In this document: positions 14,690-23,366 of the stretch, one piece after another
Layout: every line of letters begins with the position of its first letter
How positions within the stretch are numbered: position 1 is the first letter of the stretch
Program-made: the position numbers and the translations under genes
Notes under the pieces: model-generated
Databases searched by the model: none
What the model was told of the DNA's origin: nothing
Seen by the model: only the letters and a program-made list of their open reading frames with translations
Source: JBKHJA01 sp046538375
GTDB taxonomy: Bacteria; Acidobacteriota; Aminicenantia; Aminicenantales; Aminicenantaceae
DNA: 23,471 nucleotides
Direction: 5' to 3'
Assembly: GCA_046538375.1 (NCBI GenBank)
Contig: JBKHJA010000029.1
Span: 1 to 23,471 of the forward strand

Positions 14690-15106
14690 TTATCTGCTCA
14701 GATTTTGACTCAAATATTCAAAAAAACGTCTCAGATTTTTTTTGGTTTCCCCGTAGTCAATCATTTGTCTGGGTTGTGTTGCCTGACAATCGACTTCAAT
14801 TCTTCCTCCTTTTTCCCTGAGAGTGACGTACAGTTGGGGCGGCTTGACCTGGGTCAGTGCATTCTTCTCCCCTTCGGCACTGATAACGCCTTTCCATTCG
14901 CTGAAAGCAGGAAGTTTTATTTCTTCTTTGTTCGCTTCTTTTATGGTGAAACCCATGTCTTCAACAGATTTCAGAGCTGCCTCCCAGACTTGACTGAAAG
15001 ATATATTTTCATAAGAAGAAGAGCGCTGTTTTTTAACCTGAAGAGATGCCAGGCAGCTTGAGAACAAAAAAGACGCTGCAATCAATATTGATATTTTGCT
15101 TTTCAA
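14690..15106 (-). CDS. Small putative lipoprotein of unknown function
   Basis: This product of about 138 residues starts at TTG 15106. It has a basic N terminus and hydrophobic signal (MKSKISILIAASFLFSSC) ending at Cys18. FSSC is an imperfect lipobox because the -3 residue is Phe, so lipidation is likely but not certain. The mature part starts with a serine-rich segment, then FSQVWEAALKSVEDMGFTI, strands, and a C-terminal helix (KKNLRRFFEYLSQNL). This helix-strand pattern resembles small lipoproteins such as BamC or DUF3568 members, but I cannot place it in a family. The frame extends to ATG 15163, but that codon lies inside the promoter. AAGGGG 7 nt before the TTG and the predicted transcript start near 15135 both support the TTG start. 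No neighbour reveals its role. Confidence 0.75.
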   Translation of the reverse strand: MKSKISILIAASFLFSSCLASLQVKKQRSSSYENISFSQVWEAALKSVEDMGFTIKEANKEEIKLPAFSEWKGVISAEGEKNALTQVKPPQLYVTLREKGGRIEVDCQATQPRQMIDYGETKKNLRRFFEYLSQNLSR

Positions 15107-15113
15107 TCGTTTT

Positions 15114-15119
15114 CCCCTT
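15114..15119 (-). promoter_or_regulatory. Ribosome-binding site supporting the TTG start of the lipoprotein gene
   Basis: AAGGGG, read on the minus strand, lies 7 nt before TTG 15106. No comparable site precedes the upstream ATG at 15163, which falls within the -35 to -10 region. Confidence 0.6.
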
Positions 15120-15141
15120 AGTCTGGATATTTTTCTACTCA

Positions 15142-15170
15142 AGCATATTATCAGGCTTCTCACTTGTCAA
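15142..15170 (-). promoter_or_regulatory. Promoter of the lipoprotein gene
   Basis: Perfect TTGACA (15165-15170), a 17-bp spacer and TATGCT (15142-15147, 4 of 6) are read on the minus strand. Predicted start is near 15135, leaving a leader of about 29 nt before TTG 15106. The rest of the gap to the pump gene (15171-15281) holds only a 5-bp hairpin, GAGCT/AGCTC, at 15217-15231. Confidence 0.65.
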
Positions 15171-15281
15171 GCCGGACATTATGGAGAAATCTTCTCTGAG
15201 CTTTGAAGCCATCAAGGAGCTTGTTTAGCTCATAATCATTCTGCTCGCTTGTGGTTATCTTTGCAGGGAGGAGTCTTTCAC

Positions 15282-18200
15282 TCATTGTTTTTTTAATGAT
15301 TGATACACAAGGGGAAGCACGAACAGGGTCACTAACGTTGATGTCAGCAGCCCTCCCACCACCACGGCGGCCAGGGGCCTCTGGATTTCTGCCCCCGGAC
15401 CTCGTGCGATCAAGAGGGGAAGGAGGCCAAACATGGTGGTGAAAGCTGTCATCAGCACCGGTCTGATTCTCAGGCTCACTCCGGTGATCAATACCTCTTT
15501 CATGTTCAAGCCCCGGTTTAACAGTCTATGGAAATAAGAAAACAGCACCAATCCGTTTTCCAAAGCGATTCCAAAAAGAGCTATGAATCCTATAGAGGCG
15601 GGAACACTCAAGTATTGACCGGAGATCTTTAAAGCCATCACTCCCCCCGACAAGGCCAGAGGAATATTGAGAAAAATGATCAGTACGTCTTTTAGAGAGT
15701 AGAACACAGTGAAAAGAATGAGGCCGATGGCCACCAGAGTCAAAGGAATGATCAGCATCAGCCTTCTGTTGGCCTGCTTTTGAAGTTCAAACTGTCCGCC
15801 CCAGTTGATGGTGTATCCCGGAGGAAACGGGACGCTCTCTTCGATTTTTCTTTGAGCTTCTTTCACAAAACTTCCCATGTCTCTTCCTCGGATATTGCAT
15901 TGAGTGGTCACATAGCGGTTGTTGTTTTCGCGATTGATATGGCGCGAGCCGATGACTTCTTTTATTTCAGCCAAGAATTTGAGCGGAATGGTCCCGCCTG
16001 AAGGCAGAGGGATCAGTAAATTTTCCATTTCAGGGATGTCTTTTCTAAACTGCGGCTGGAACCTCAAGAAAATATCGAAATTTTTGTTCCCTTCATAGAT
16101 TTTACCTAGAGTCAGCCCTCCCACTGCTGCTTCCACTGTTTCCTGGACATCCTTGATATGGACTCCGTAGCGGGAAAGGTTCTTCCTGCTCAGTATGATC
16201 TGGAGTTGATTCTGGCCTGTGAATTGCTCTATCTGAACATCAGTGGCTCCCCTGATTTCAGAGATAATGTTTTTTATTTCACTGCTCTTTTTTTGAAGCA
16301 CAGCATAGTCTTCACCATAAAGCTTGATGGCCAGTTGAGCCTTTACTCCGGATATAAGCTCGTCCAGATTGTGGGCGATGGGCTGGGTGAAGTTGAAAAG
16401 AACACCTGGAAATTTTTCCAGCTTCCCTTCCAGAGCCTGTATGAGCTGGTTTTTTGAATGAAAATTTTTCCATTGGCTGAACGGCTTTAAAGCGATCAGA
16501 ATTTCAGCATTGTTGACAAAGTGAGCATGACTTCCGATTTCTCCTCTGCCGATCCGGCTTAAAACTCCTTGAACTTCTGAGAAGCCTTTTATTTCCTTCT
16601 CCATGGCGGTGGTCATCTCCACAGCTTCCCCCAGGCTGATATTGGGATCCATGGTTGCCCTCAGATGGATAGTGCCTTCTTCTAATTGGGGGATGAATTC
16701 TGTCCCCAGGAAGGGAATAAGGGCAACAGATGTGAAAAACAGGATGATGGTCACCAGGAAAACGGTCTTCTTTCTCCTGACAGCTCTTTTAAACAACGGC
16801 AGATAAAATTTTTTAATATTTTGAATCATAAAGGATTCTTTATGCGGCCTTTTTCCTTTCCGGATGATCAAGCTGGAGACAGCGGGCACAAAAGTGAACG
16901 AAAATATAAGAGAGCCCAATAAAGCAAAGGTGATAGAGTAGGCTAAGGGGCGAAACATGATCCCTTCCACTCCCTGCAGGGTATAGATGGGAAGGAAGAC
17001 CAGGATGATAATGATTATGGCATAGAATATGGGGCGGGTCACTTCATTGGCTGCTCTTATGATGGAATGGTCAATGGGTTCCTGGGTCCCCTGAACATGT
17101 CTGTAGATGTTTTCCACCATAACAATGGAGGCATCCACAAAGATTCCGATTCCTATGGCCAGACCTCCGAAGGACATCAAATCCGCTGATAGGTTTGCTC
17201 TATGCATCAATATAAACGAAAAGAGAATGGAAAAAGGAAGAGAGAATGTGGCGATCAAAGCCGATCTGAAATCTCCCATAAAAAGGAAAAGGATGAACAT
17301 CACCAGAATTATTCCCAGCAGCAGACTGAAGGAAACGGTGGAGACACATTTTTTTACCAGCGACGCTTGATTATAAAATGGAATGATTTTTATTCCAGGG
17401 GGAAGCGATGTGTTGATTTTTTGGATTCTTTTTTCAATATTTTTTATCACCTGAACAGTGTTAGAGCCAAACAACTTAAGAATCATACCGGCCACCACTT
17501 CCCCCTTGCCTTCAGCCAAGGCGGTTCCTCTTTTTATGGCCGGCCCCACTTTGACTTCAGCCAGGTCTTTTAAATACACAGCCGTTCCATCGGTATGGGC
17601 TACGGGAATGTTTCTGAGGTGATGGATTGTTTTGGCCAGTCCAATGCTTCTGACGATGTATTCTTCTTTTCCCTTGGTGATGAAACTGGCTCCCACGTTT
17701 TGATTGTTGCTTCTCACCATCTCCATGATCTCTTTCAGGGTCAAATCGAACTTGATCAGTTTGTTGGGATCCACAAGAATCTGGAACTGCTTTATATCTC
17801 CACCAATGCTGAGGACTTGGGTAACTTGAGGGACAGACTGAAGTTCAAATTTGATGATCCAGTCCTGGATGGTTCTCAGCTCCAGAGGAGAAAAATTCTC
17901 TCCTTCCAGATAATAAAGATAGACTAATCCCAATCCCGTGGAGATGGGACCGAGAACAGGATTTTCTGCTTGGATGGGAAGCTTTTCCCCCACTTTGGGC
18001 AGTCTTTGGGAGACCAGCTGCCTGGCAAAATAGATGTCGGTTCCATCCTGGAAGTAGACACTCACCATGGACAGGGCAAAAGTGGAGAAGGACCGGATGT
18101 TTTTCACTCGGGGAAGGCCGAACATGGCGGCTTCGATGGGGTAAGATATCAATCTTTCCACTTCTTCAGGAGCCATTCCTTCCGCTTCTGTGTAGATTTG

Positions 18201-18341
18201 AACCAGACAGGGAGAAGGATCAGGGAAGGCATCGATGGGGAGCTTCCGGTAAGAAAATACTCCCAGTAAAAGGATGATCAGGGTGGATGCCAAGATAAAT
18301 AATTTTTGCTTTACAGAGAATTCGACTATCTTATCAAGCAT
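15282..18341 (-). CDS. CusA/CzcA-type heavy-metal RND efflux pump
   Basis: This 1019-residue inner-membrane RND transporter is of the heavy-metal efflux class. It starts KQKLFILASTLIILLLGVFS, then RKLPIDAFPDPSP and TEAEGMAPEEVERLISYPIE, a hallmark of CzcA/CusA proteins. Two periplasmic porter regions (about 35-330 and 550-850) separate two six-helix bundles. Transmembrane helix 4 contains the proton-relay segment FGGLAIGIGIFVDASIVMVEN (391-411) with Asp403. This differs from the DFG-containing motif of Co/Zn/Cd pumps and is closer to CusA-like forms, so the metal cannot be assigned. It should form a trimer joined to the adaptor and outer membrane factor encoded upstream. The 129-bp gap before it may carry a second promoter. 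No clear ribosome-binding site precedes ATG 18341. Confidence 0.94.
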   Translation of the reverse strand: MLDKIVEFSVKQKLFILASTLIILLLGVFSYRKLPIDAFPDPSPCLVQIYTEAEGMAPEEVERLISYPIEAAMFGLPRVKNIRSFSTFALSMVSVYFQDGTDIYFARQLVSQRLPKVGEKLPIQAENPVLGPISTGLGLVYLYYLEGENFSPLELRTIQDWIIKFELQSVPQVTQVLSIGGDIKQFQILVDPNKLIKFDLTLKEIMEMVRSNNQNVGASFITKGKEEYIVRSIGLAKTIHHLRNIPVAHTDGTAVYLKDLAEVKVGPAIKRGTALAEGKGEVVAGMILKLFGSNTVQVIKNIEKRIQKINTSLPPGIKIIPFYNQASLVKKCVSTVSFSLLLGIILVMFILFLFMGDFRSALIATFSLPFSILFSFILMHRANLSADLMSFGGLAIGIGIFVDASIVMVENIYRHVQGTQEPIDHSIIRAANEVTRPIFYAIIIIILVFLPIYTLQGVEGIMFRPLAYSITFALLGSLIFSFTFVPAVSSLIIRKGKRPHKESFMIQNIKKFYLPLFKRAVRRKKTVFLVTIILFFTSVALIPFLGTEFIPQLEEGTIHLRATMDPNISLGEAVEMTTAMEKEIKGFSEVQGVLSRIGRGEIGSHAHFVNNAEILIALKPFSQWKNFHSKNQLIQALEGKLEKFPGVLFNFTQPIAHNLDELISGVKAQLAIKLYGEDYAVLQKKSSEIKNIISEIRGATDVQIEQFTGQNQLQIILSRKNLSRYGVHIKDVQETVEAAVGGLTLGKIYEGNKNFDIFLRFQPQFRKDIPEMENLLIPLPSGGTIPLKFLAEIKEVIGSRHINRENNNRYVTTQCNIRGRDMGSFVKEAQRKIEESVPFPPGYTINWGGQFELQKQANRRLMLIIPLTLVAIGLILFTVFYSLKDVLIIFLNIPLALSGGVMALKISGQYLSVPASIGFIALFGIALENGLVLFSYFHRLLNRGLNMKEVLITGVSLRIRPVLMTAFTTMFGLLPLLIARGPGAEIQRPLAAVVVGGLLTSTLVTLFVLPLVYQSLKKQ

Positions 18342-18445
18342 TTTAGAAAGAAAAAAAGCCTGTTTCGAAAACTAACATAGATGCATGAAATGAATGAAAT
18401 GTCATAACCAGGAACGAGTGGACGCTGTCATCTCCAAGTCATTTT

Positions 18446-18474
18446 TTTATGTGAGAGTGTCTGCTTGGTGTCAA
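18446..18474 (-). promoter_or_regulatory. Possible internal promoter for the RND pump gene
   Basis: TTGACA (18469-18474) overlaps the adaptor stop codon and is followed, after 17 bp, by CATAAA (18446-18451, 4 of 6). The predicted start near 18439 would give a leader of about 98 nt. This could let the pump be made separately from the first two operon genes. Confidence 0.45.
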
Positions 18475-19682
18475 TGCACGTGTGCTTCCCCGAAGGCTTC
18501 CTTGTTCAATTCCGCCTTAAGATAGAATGCTCCCTTGACCACTATGTGCTGGCCGGACTTCAAGCCTTCGGTTATGATGAAATCACCGTTGACTTTTTCC
18601 TTTATGTTGACCTGTTGAGGGACAAATATCTCCTCTTCCTCCTGGAGGAAAACGACCTTCTCTCCGTTCAGATTCTGGACAGCTTCTTCAGGGACACAAA
18701 GTTCCTTATTCCTTTCATTCTCATTTTCAATGGTTCCGGTTATAAACATATGGGGCTTTAATAGATTCTCCTCATTGTTCAATTCTACTCTGATTTTTGT
18801 GGTCCTCAATTTCTCATCGATCATATCACTGATGTGGGTTATTTTTCCTTCGAATTCCTTATCTGGATAAAGGGAAGATTTTATCCTGGCTTTACTCTCT
18901 TTTCGGATGTAAGGCAGATCTTTTTCATAGGCATCAAGGAGGGCCCACAGGGAAGACAACTCAGAAACGGTGAACAGAATCTTTTGGGGCTCAATATGTT
19001 CTCCGATGATGGCATCCCTGAATATGATTTTTCCAGAAAGAGGGGTGATAATGGCTAAATACGGATCATTCAATTTGATAGACCCAGAGCTGCGGTTCAG
19101 AGTATCATGCTTTTTCTCCAGGGATTCTATCTGTGAGGGGAGGAATCCTAGAGAGTGAAGGTTGGATCTGGCCGTATCGTACTGAATGATGGCCTTGGAG
19201 TATTCCGCTTCTCTTCTTAAGAATTCCTTCTTTTCTATAGCCTTTCGTTCGAACAGGGTCTCAGACCTTTCAAATTCTCTCTTTTTTAGATTCAGATTGG
19301 TCTTGGCCCTAAAAAATTCCGCTTTGGCTTGCGAAAACTGGGGGGAGTTAAGAGTAAGAAGAGTCTGTCCTTTTTTCACCCGATCCCCAAGATCAACGGA
19401 CAGAGAAACAATTTTCCCCTCCACAAGGGAAGAGATGTGGGCGGTTCTGTTCTGGTTTAAAGTGATGATGCCGGGGAGACTAATTTTGGAGGAGACATTT
19501 ATTTCTGATACTTTCCCCACCTCTATTCCCCATTGTTTCTGTTTTTCCAGGGGCACTTTAAGATCCTTGTGTTCTTCATGCTGGTGCTCTTTGTGCCCTT
19601 GAGTCAGGGTTTCATTCACTGCTTTTTCCCCTTTACAGAAAACGAAACTCAACATCATCAGGAGTAAAAAAAGTTTTCTCAT
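18471..19682 (-). CDS. RND efflux periplasmic adaptor (membrane fusion protein), CzcB/CusB type
   Basis: This 403-residue membrane fusion protein links the pump to the outer membrane factor. It starts MRKLFLLLMMLSFVFCKGEK, a signal peptide with a cysteine at residue 16 but a poor lipobox (Phe at -1). Next comes a histidine-rich segment (GHKEHQHEEHKD, about 29-40), a likely metal ligand. The biotinyl-lipoyl-like half-motifs (EGKIVSLSVDLGDRVKKGQ and PLSGKIIFRD...GEHIEPQ) flank a coiled-coil hairpin (about 115-195). Beta-barrel and membrane-proximal domains follow, and the protein ends AHVH. The frame continues upstream to 19733, but ATG 19682 overlaps the TolC-like gene's TGA as ATGA, which fixes the start by coupling. 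The histidines and the CusA-like partner point to a metal substrate. Confidence 0.92.
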   Translation of the reverse strand: MRKLFLLLMMLSFVFCKGEKAVNETLTQGHKEHQHEEHKDLKVPLEKQKQWGIEVGKVSEINVSSKISLPGIITLNQNRTAHISSLVEGKIVSLSVDLGDRVKKGQTLLTLNSPQFSQAKAEFFRAKTNLNLKKREFERSETLFERKAIEKKEFLRREAEYSKAIIQYDTARSNLHSLGFLPSQIESLEKKHDTLNRSSGSIKLNDPYLAIITPLSGKIIFRDAIIGEHIEPQKILFTVSELSSLWALLDAYEKDLPYIRKESKARIKSSLYPDKEFEGKITHISDMIDEKLRTTKIRVELNNEENLLKPHMFITGTIENENERNKELCVPEEAVQNLNGEKVVFLQEEEEIFVPQQVNIKEKVNGDFIITEGLKSGQHIVVKGAFYLKAELNKEAFGEAHVH

Positions 19683-20911
19683 TTTATTTCTATCCCCAGC
19701 GATTTTTCCAATGAGGCTGTGTTTGTATTCCATTCATACAATGCTAAATAATAATCTTTCATCACTCCATTGTATGTTCTTTGTGAGTCTAAATAATCTA
19801 TCAGAGATATTTCTCCTTGTTCATAGCTGATCCTGGCTATTTGTAGGCTTTCTTCTGCTTGGGCTAATAGACCTGTACGAAAGAGTTTTATTTTCTGTTC
19901 CGATAGTTTCAGCTGATTGAATTTGGATTTAATCTCGGTGGAGAGTTCCATCTGTAAAGCCTTCAGCTCTTCTCTCTCTTTCAAGTACAGGCTCTGTGCC
20001 TCTGCGATTTCTTTGGATTTAAAATTCCAAAGCGGTATCTCCATGCTGATTCCTAGACCTTTGTTCTTGCCGTCTATTTCATTTTCCATGAATGCCTTTA
20101 TTTTTGGGTCAGGGAGTCTCTGCCATTTTATAAAACTTATTTTATCTTGAGTTAAGGCCACCTCTTTTTTCTTCTTTTTCACAAGAGGGTGAACAGCGAA
20201 TACTTTATCCAGCAGAGATTTTTGGTTTATTTCTAATTCCTGGTATTCCAATTTTCCTTGAATTGAAAAATCTGAAGGAAGAGCTTTCCCCATTAATTTA
20301 TTGAGGTTGTCTTTGGCAAGGCTCATTTCCGTTTTTATTTTTTCCGCATCATTTTGGGTTTTAAGGATCTCCACATTCAGTTTTATGACTTCCAGTTGTT
20401 TAACTTCTCCCAATCTGGCTCTTTCTTGGATGAGTTCATGTATTTCTTGGATAGATTCAAGGTTTTTGGCGGTGATTTCTTTCTGATTTTTTAAAAGCAA
20501 GATGTTGAAGTAAAGGTCTTTTATTTTGTAGATTATTTCGAGTTTTATGAAATCCAGGAAGTGTCGGGAAGCCTGCCAGTCATTTTCAGACATGCTTATT
20601 CGATATTTTCTCTTGATGGGATTTTCTAAGGGCTGCTGGACAGAAATCCCCCCGGTGTCGACTTCCTGTTGAGTTTCGTAGCTTTCTCCGAGGCCTTTTT
20701 CAAATTCTATTTCAGGATTAAAAAAGAGCTTCGAAGATTCATAGAATGCTTTTTTGGCCTTCACCTTTTGTTTTGTGGCTAAAATTTGAGGATTATGCTG
20801 GAGGCCAATATTGATGATTTGGGGGAGGGAGTATTCTTTTTTGGGTTGAGAAAAATAAAAAGAAAACAACAGAAAAACACAGATGTGTACAGATAAGAAT
20901 TTATTCTTCAT
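19679..20911 (-). CDS. TolC-family outer membrane efflux protein
   Basis: This 410-residue outer membrane factor has a signal peptide (MKNKFLSVHICVFLLFSFYFS). It shows the duplicated OEP repeat pattern of long helices: LPQIINIGLQHNPQILATKQKVKAKKAFYESSKLFFNPEIEFEKG in the first half (shown in part by QHNPQILA), and KLSEQKIKLFRTGLLAQAEESLQIARISYEQGEISLIDYLDSQRTY in the second (shown in part by YEQGEISLIDYLDSQ). It should trimerise into the outer-membrane channel of the pump encoded downstream. It is first in the operon, and its TGA overlaps the adaptor ATG. GAGGA is 18 nt from the ATG, too far for a normal ribosome-binding site, so initiation may be weak. About 160 bp separate it from the DUF5916 gene. 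Confidence 0.92.
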   Translation of the reverse strand: MKNKFLSVHICVFLLFSFYFSQPKKEYSLPQIINIGLQHNPQILATKQKVKAKKAFYESSKLFFNPEIEFEKGLGESYETQQEVDTGGISVQQPLENPIKRKYRISMSENDWQASRHFLDFIKLEIIYKIKDLYFNILLLKNQKEITAKNLESIQEIHELIQERARLGEVKQLEVIKLNVEILKTQNDAEKIKTEMSLAKDNLNKLMGKALPSDFSIQGKLEYQELEINQKSLLDKVFAVHPLVKKKKKEVALTQDKISFIKWQRLPDPKIKAFMENEIDGKNKGLGISMEIPLWNFKSKEIAEAQSLYLKEREELKALQMELSTEIKSKFNQLKLSEQKIKLFRTGLLAQAEESLQIARISYEQGEISLIDYLDSQRTYNGVMKDYYLALYEWNTNTASLEKSLGIEIK

Positions 20912-20950
20912 TGTTTAAAGCAGTTTTTTTCCTCATAAATTCCTATAAAA

Positions 20951-20965
20951 ATTATAAAGATTATA
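20951..20965 (-). promoter_or_regulatory. Double TATAAT promoter region of the RND operon
   Basis: Two perfect TATAAT boxes lie 9 bp apart on the minus strand (20960-20965 and 20951-20956). TTGATT (20975-20980) is 18 bp upstream of the second and is the best -35 candidate. The predicted leader is about 30 nt. I see no further feature in 20966-21073 except an imperfect GAG...CTC hairpin near 21014-21034. Confidence 0.5.
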
Positions 20966-21073
20966 GCATGATAGAATCAAAACACAACCTTCCCTGAGCT
21001 TGAGATAAATTAAGAGCCGGGCACTGGCAGACTCTATACCTCCGGTAGGTTGAGCTGTTTTCTCCGGATTTTC

Positions 21074-23266
21074 CTATATCCGCCACCAGTAGGAAAATTT
21101 GAGGAAGTAATACCGGCCTTCTGAACGGAAAATCCCGGAGTCGTCTTTTTCTTGATTGTCGTCTATTCCCACATAAAACACTGTTCCTGGCCGGTATTCG
21201 TAGCTGAACAGGATGCTGTTGTACAGTGTTTTGTCATAGTCGTTGTAGTCAGTGATGAGACGCAGAGATAGGGTGCGGGAAAGCTGATAAGAAATTCGCT
21301 GACTGATGATATTGACAGTATAAACTTTTTCTCCTCCCTTGTTCTTGTAGAAATTGTCATTCTCGAACTGGTAGAAAAGGCGGAGATTGGAGAGAGGCTT
21401 CACCGTGAGGTTGGCTTCCCGCGACGTTTTGTAACCCAGGTAAGGGACTTCAGAGTAGTATATGCCATCTCCGAAGGAAAAGGTAAATCTTCCGCTCAAC
21501 CAGGAAAAAGGCTCTGTTCTCAAACTGGCTCTGAATGTTTTCTTATGGAAATCTACGCCTTCGTATCTTTCCATCTGTTGAGAGTAAGAGGCCCAGATGT
21601 GGGATTGTCTCCAGCCGCTTATAAATCCAGACAATTGAAATTCTTCATCAGTGAGAGTGTTTTCAAAATCGTAGATTCTTTTGTATTCCAAAGAAGGGTT
21701 GATGGATATAATCCAGTCATTCTGAGGGAGGAAGGCATAGCTTATCCGGCTGTTGAAGGATTTGATGTCTTTACGGCGGAGAAATCCTAATGAAGCCTCG
21801 AAATCTGGAGGGATACTTCTCCAGTCCACACTGAAGTTCAGATGGCGGGCCGCCCGGCTGAAATGAAAATTTGTAGCCGGAACAAGACTGGTCTTTTCCT
21901 GTCCAGCTTTGCTTTTGGAGCCTAAGACTTGAAAAGAAAACCTGTAGCGGTTGTTGAATTTGAAATGTCCGTCCACCCCGGCCACTCTGTTGTAATCTGT
22001 GGTGATGGCATCCCACGAGCGTCCCATCTCTTTGTCGGTGAGGATAAACCCGATATGAGACTCTGGATAGAGGTCTCTTTTAAGGCGCAGGATATTGACC
22101 AAAGCTCTGGTGGAAGAAAGAGAGGCCTCGTCCTCTTCCTCCTCTTCTTCTTCCCAGAAGATCTCAATTTCAGGAGGGGTTTCATCATAGGCACTCAACA
22201 GGCCGATGGTGGTTCTGCCAACCTTGCCCGTCAATTTCATCCCCCAGACAGGATTGACGATTTTTCGGGAGTATGCCAGCTCCAAGGGAGTATCAAAGAA
22301 ATCATTCCCTTCCAGGAAGAAAGGCCTTTGTTCTGGATAATAAAGGTCATACCTCTGGTTGACCTCTATCTGGGGCATGTCTGCTTCCACTTGACTGAAG
22401 TCAGGATTTAAAGTGAGGTCAGCCGTCAAATCGGAGGTTATTCCATACTTGAGGTTGAGCCCAGCCTCAGGAGTAAAATCTTCCTCAGGCTGTTTTCTGC
22501 CGGTCAGCACAGGCAGGATTTCAAAGTTCTTGCCTCTTTCGATGGGGCCGTCTATGAGCAGGGTTCCCGCCTGAATCAAGAAGCCGTTGACATCACGGGA
22601 ACGGGGATACCAGTAGATCTCTTCGTTTTTTCGCCTGATGGTTCTCATGATCTGCATCCCCCAGAGTTGAGTATGGGCATTGGGAAACCTGAGGCTTTTG
22701 AAAGGAATGGCCAGCTCCACCGTGTAACCCAGCTCATCCAGGCGGCCGTTGGAGAGAAAAAAGGTATCCCAATTTCTATCGATCTTACGGAATCCCATTC
22801 CCCTCCGCCGCCGGCGGGTCTCGTTGTAGATGCCGTCTGTCTGGATGCCGCAGGGATTGACCTGGAAAACAAAGGCTCTTTTTTTATCATTAAAGGTGTC
22901 CAGATAGATGACCACTTCATCGTCACCGTGGACCTTGTCTCTTTTGGTCAGAGAGGCTCTTATGGCTTTAGGTTTGGAGTCAAAGCAGCGGAGGGCAATA
23001 TACAGATTTTTTTCATCGTATCCCAGGTAGGCCACTGTTTTTTCTGAAGGCTGAGCTCCTTCCTGAGGCTCATACTGAGTGAAAGAGTTGATGACAGCTC
23101 CTTTTTCCCAGAGAGGATTTTCCAAATGGCCGTCTATTTGGGGAGGGGAAGTGAATTTGGGTAGTGTGATATAGTAATCATCGTTTTGCTGCTGGGAGAA
23201 AGCGGTTAGAGAGAAAGTAAAGATGAACAGGAAAACGATGGTTATTTTTTTTATAAGAATAGTCAT
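21074..23266 (-). CDS. CBM9-like/DUF5916 outer-membrane protein
   Basis: This 730-residue exported protein has a signal peptide (MTILIKKITIVFLFIFTFSL, cut near TAFS-QQQ). Residues about 35-235 match the carbohydrate-binding family 9-like fold: PPQIDGHLENPLWEKGA, YLGYDEKNLYIALRCFDS and DDEVVIYLDTFNDKKRAF. The rest fits DUF5916, a probable outer-membrane beta-barrel: LTADLTLNPDFSQVEADMPQ, YYPEQRPFFLEG (near 309-320), then alternating strands to the C-terminal aromatic FLKFSYWWRI. Such proteins are common in Bacteroidota and Acidobacteriota; their function is not established, and a link to glycans or polymers is only suggested by the N-terminal domain. Oddities are an RRRRR run at 151-155 and a seven-glutamate run at 372-378. 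The ATG abuts the promoter with no ribosome-binding site. Confidence 0.88.
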   Translation of the reverse strand: MTILIKKITIVFLFIFTFSLTAFSQQQNDDYYITLPKFTSPPQIDGHLENPLWEKGAVINSFTQYEPQEGAQPSEKTVAYLGYDEKNLYIALRCFDSKPKAIRASLTKRDKVHGDDEVVIYLDTFNDKKRAFVFQVNPCGIQTDGIYNETRRRRRGMGFRKIDRNWDTFFLSNGRLDELGYTVELAIPFKSLRFPNAHTQLWGMQIMRTIRRKNEEIYWYPRSRDVNGFLIQAGTLLIDGPIERGKNFEILPVLTGRKQPEEDFTPEAGLNLKYGITSDLTADLTLNPDFSQVEADMPQIEVNQRYDLYYPEQRPFFLEGNDFFDTPLELAYSRKIVNPVWGMKLTGKVGRTTIGLLSAYDETPPEIEIFWEEEEEEEDEASLSSTRALVNILRLKRDLYPESHIGFILTDKEMGRSWDAITTDYNRVAGVDGHFKFNNRYRFSFQVLGSKSKAGQEKTSLVPATNFHFSRAARHLNFSVDWRSIPPDFEASLGFLRRKDIKSFNSRISYAFLPQNDWIISINPSLEYKRIYDFENTLTDEEFQLSGFISGWRQSHIWASYSQQMERYEGVDFHKKTFRASLRTEPFSWLSGRFTFSFGDGIYYSEVPYLGYKTSREANLTVKPLSNLRLFYQFENDNFYKNKGGEKVYTVNIISQRISYQLSRTLSLRLITDYNDYDKTLYNSILFSYEYRPGTVFYVGIDDNQEKDDSGIFRSEGRYYFLKFSYWWRI

Positions 23267-23274
23267 TATAAGGT

Positions 23275-23285
23275 ATTATATTATA
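23275..23285 (-). promoter_or_regulatory. Overlapping TATAAT boxes next to the DUF5916 start
   Basis: TATAATATAAT, read on the minus strand, contains two overlapping perfect -10 boxes (23280-23285 and 23275-23280). Transcription would begin at about 23268-23273, 2-7 nt before the ATG at 23266. The -35 region is poor (TTCCAA at 17 bp for the upstream box). Confidence 0.5.
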
Positions 23286-23366
23286 TTCCAATCCTCCCTG
23301 ACTTGGAAGTTTATTTCAATCTATCCTGCATTATTCATGAATTCGCTGGAAACAATGTATATGAGG

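Noticed and set aside
17970..18269. Plus-strand open frames opposite the RND pump and other minus-strand genes
   Set aside because: They mirror conserved coding sequence and lack ribosome-binding sites or recognisable domains.
18342..18470. Possible small leader peptide (MTASTRSWL) before the pump gene
   Set aside because: Nine codons only, no regulatory codon pattern or attenuator hairpin.
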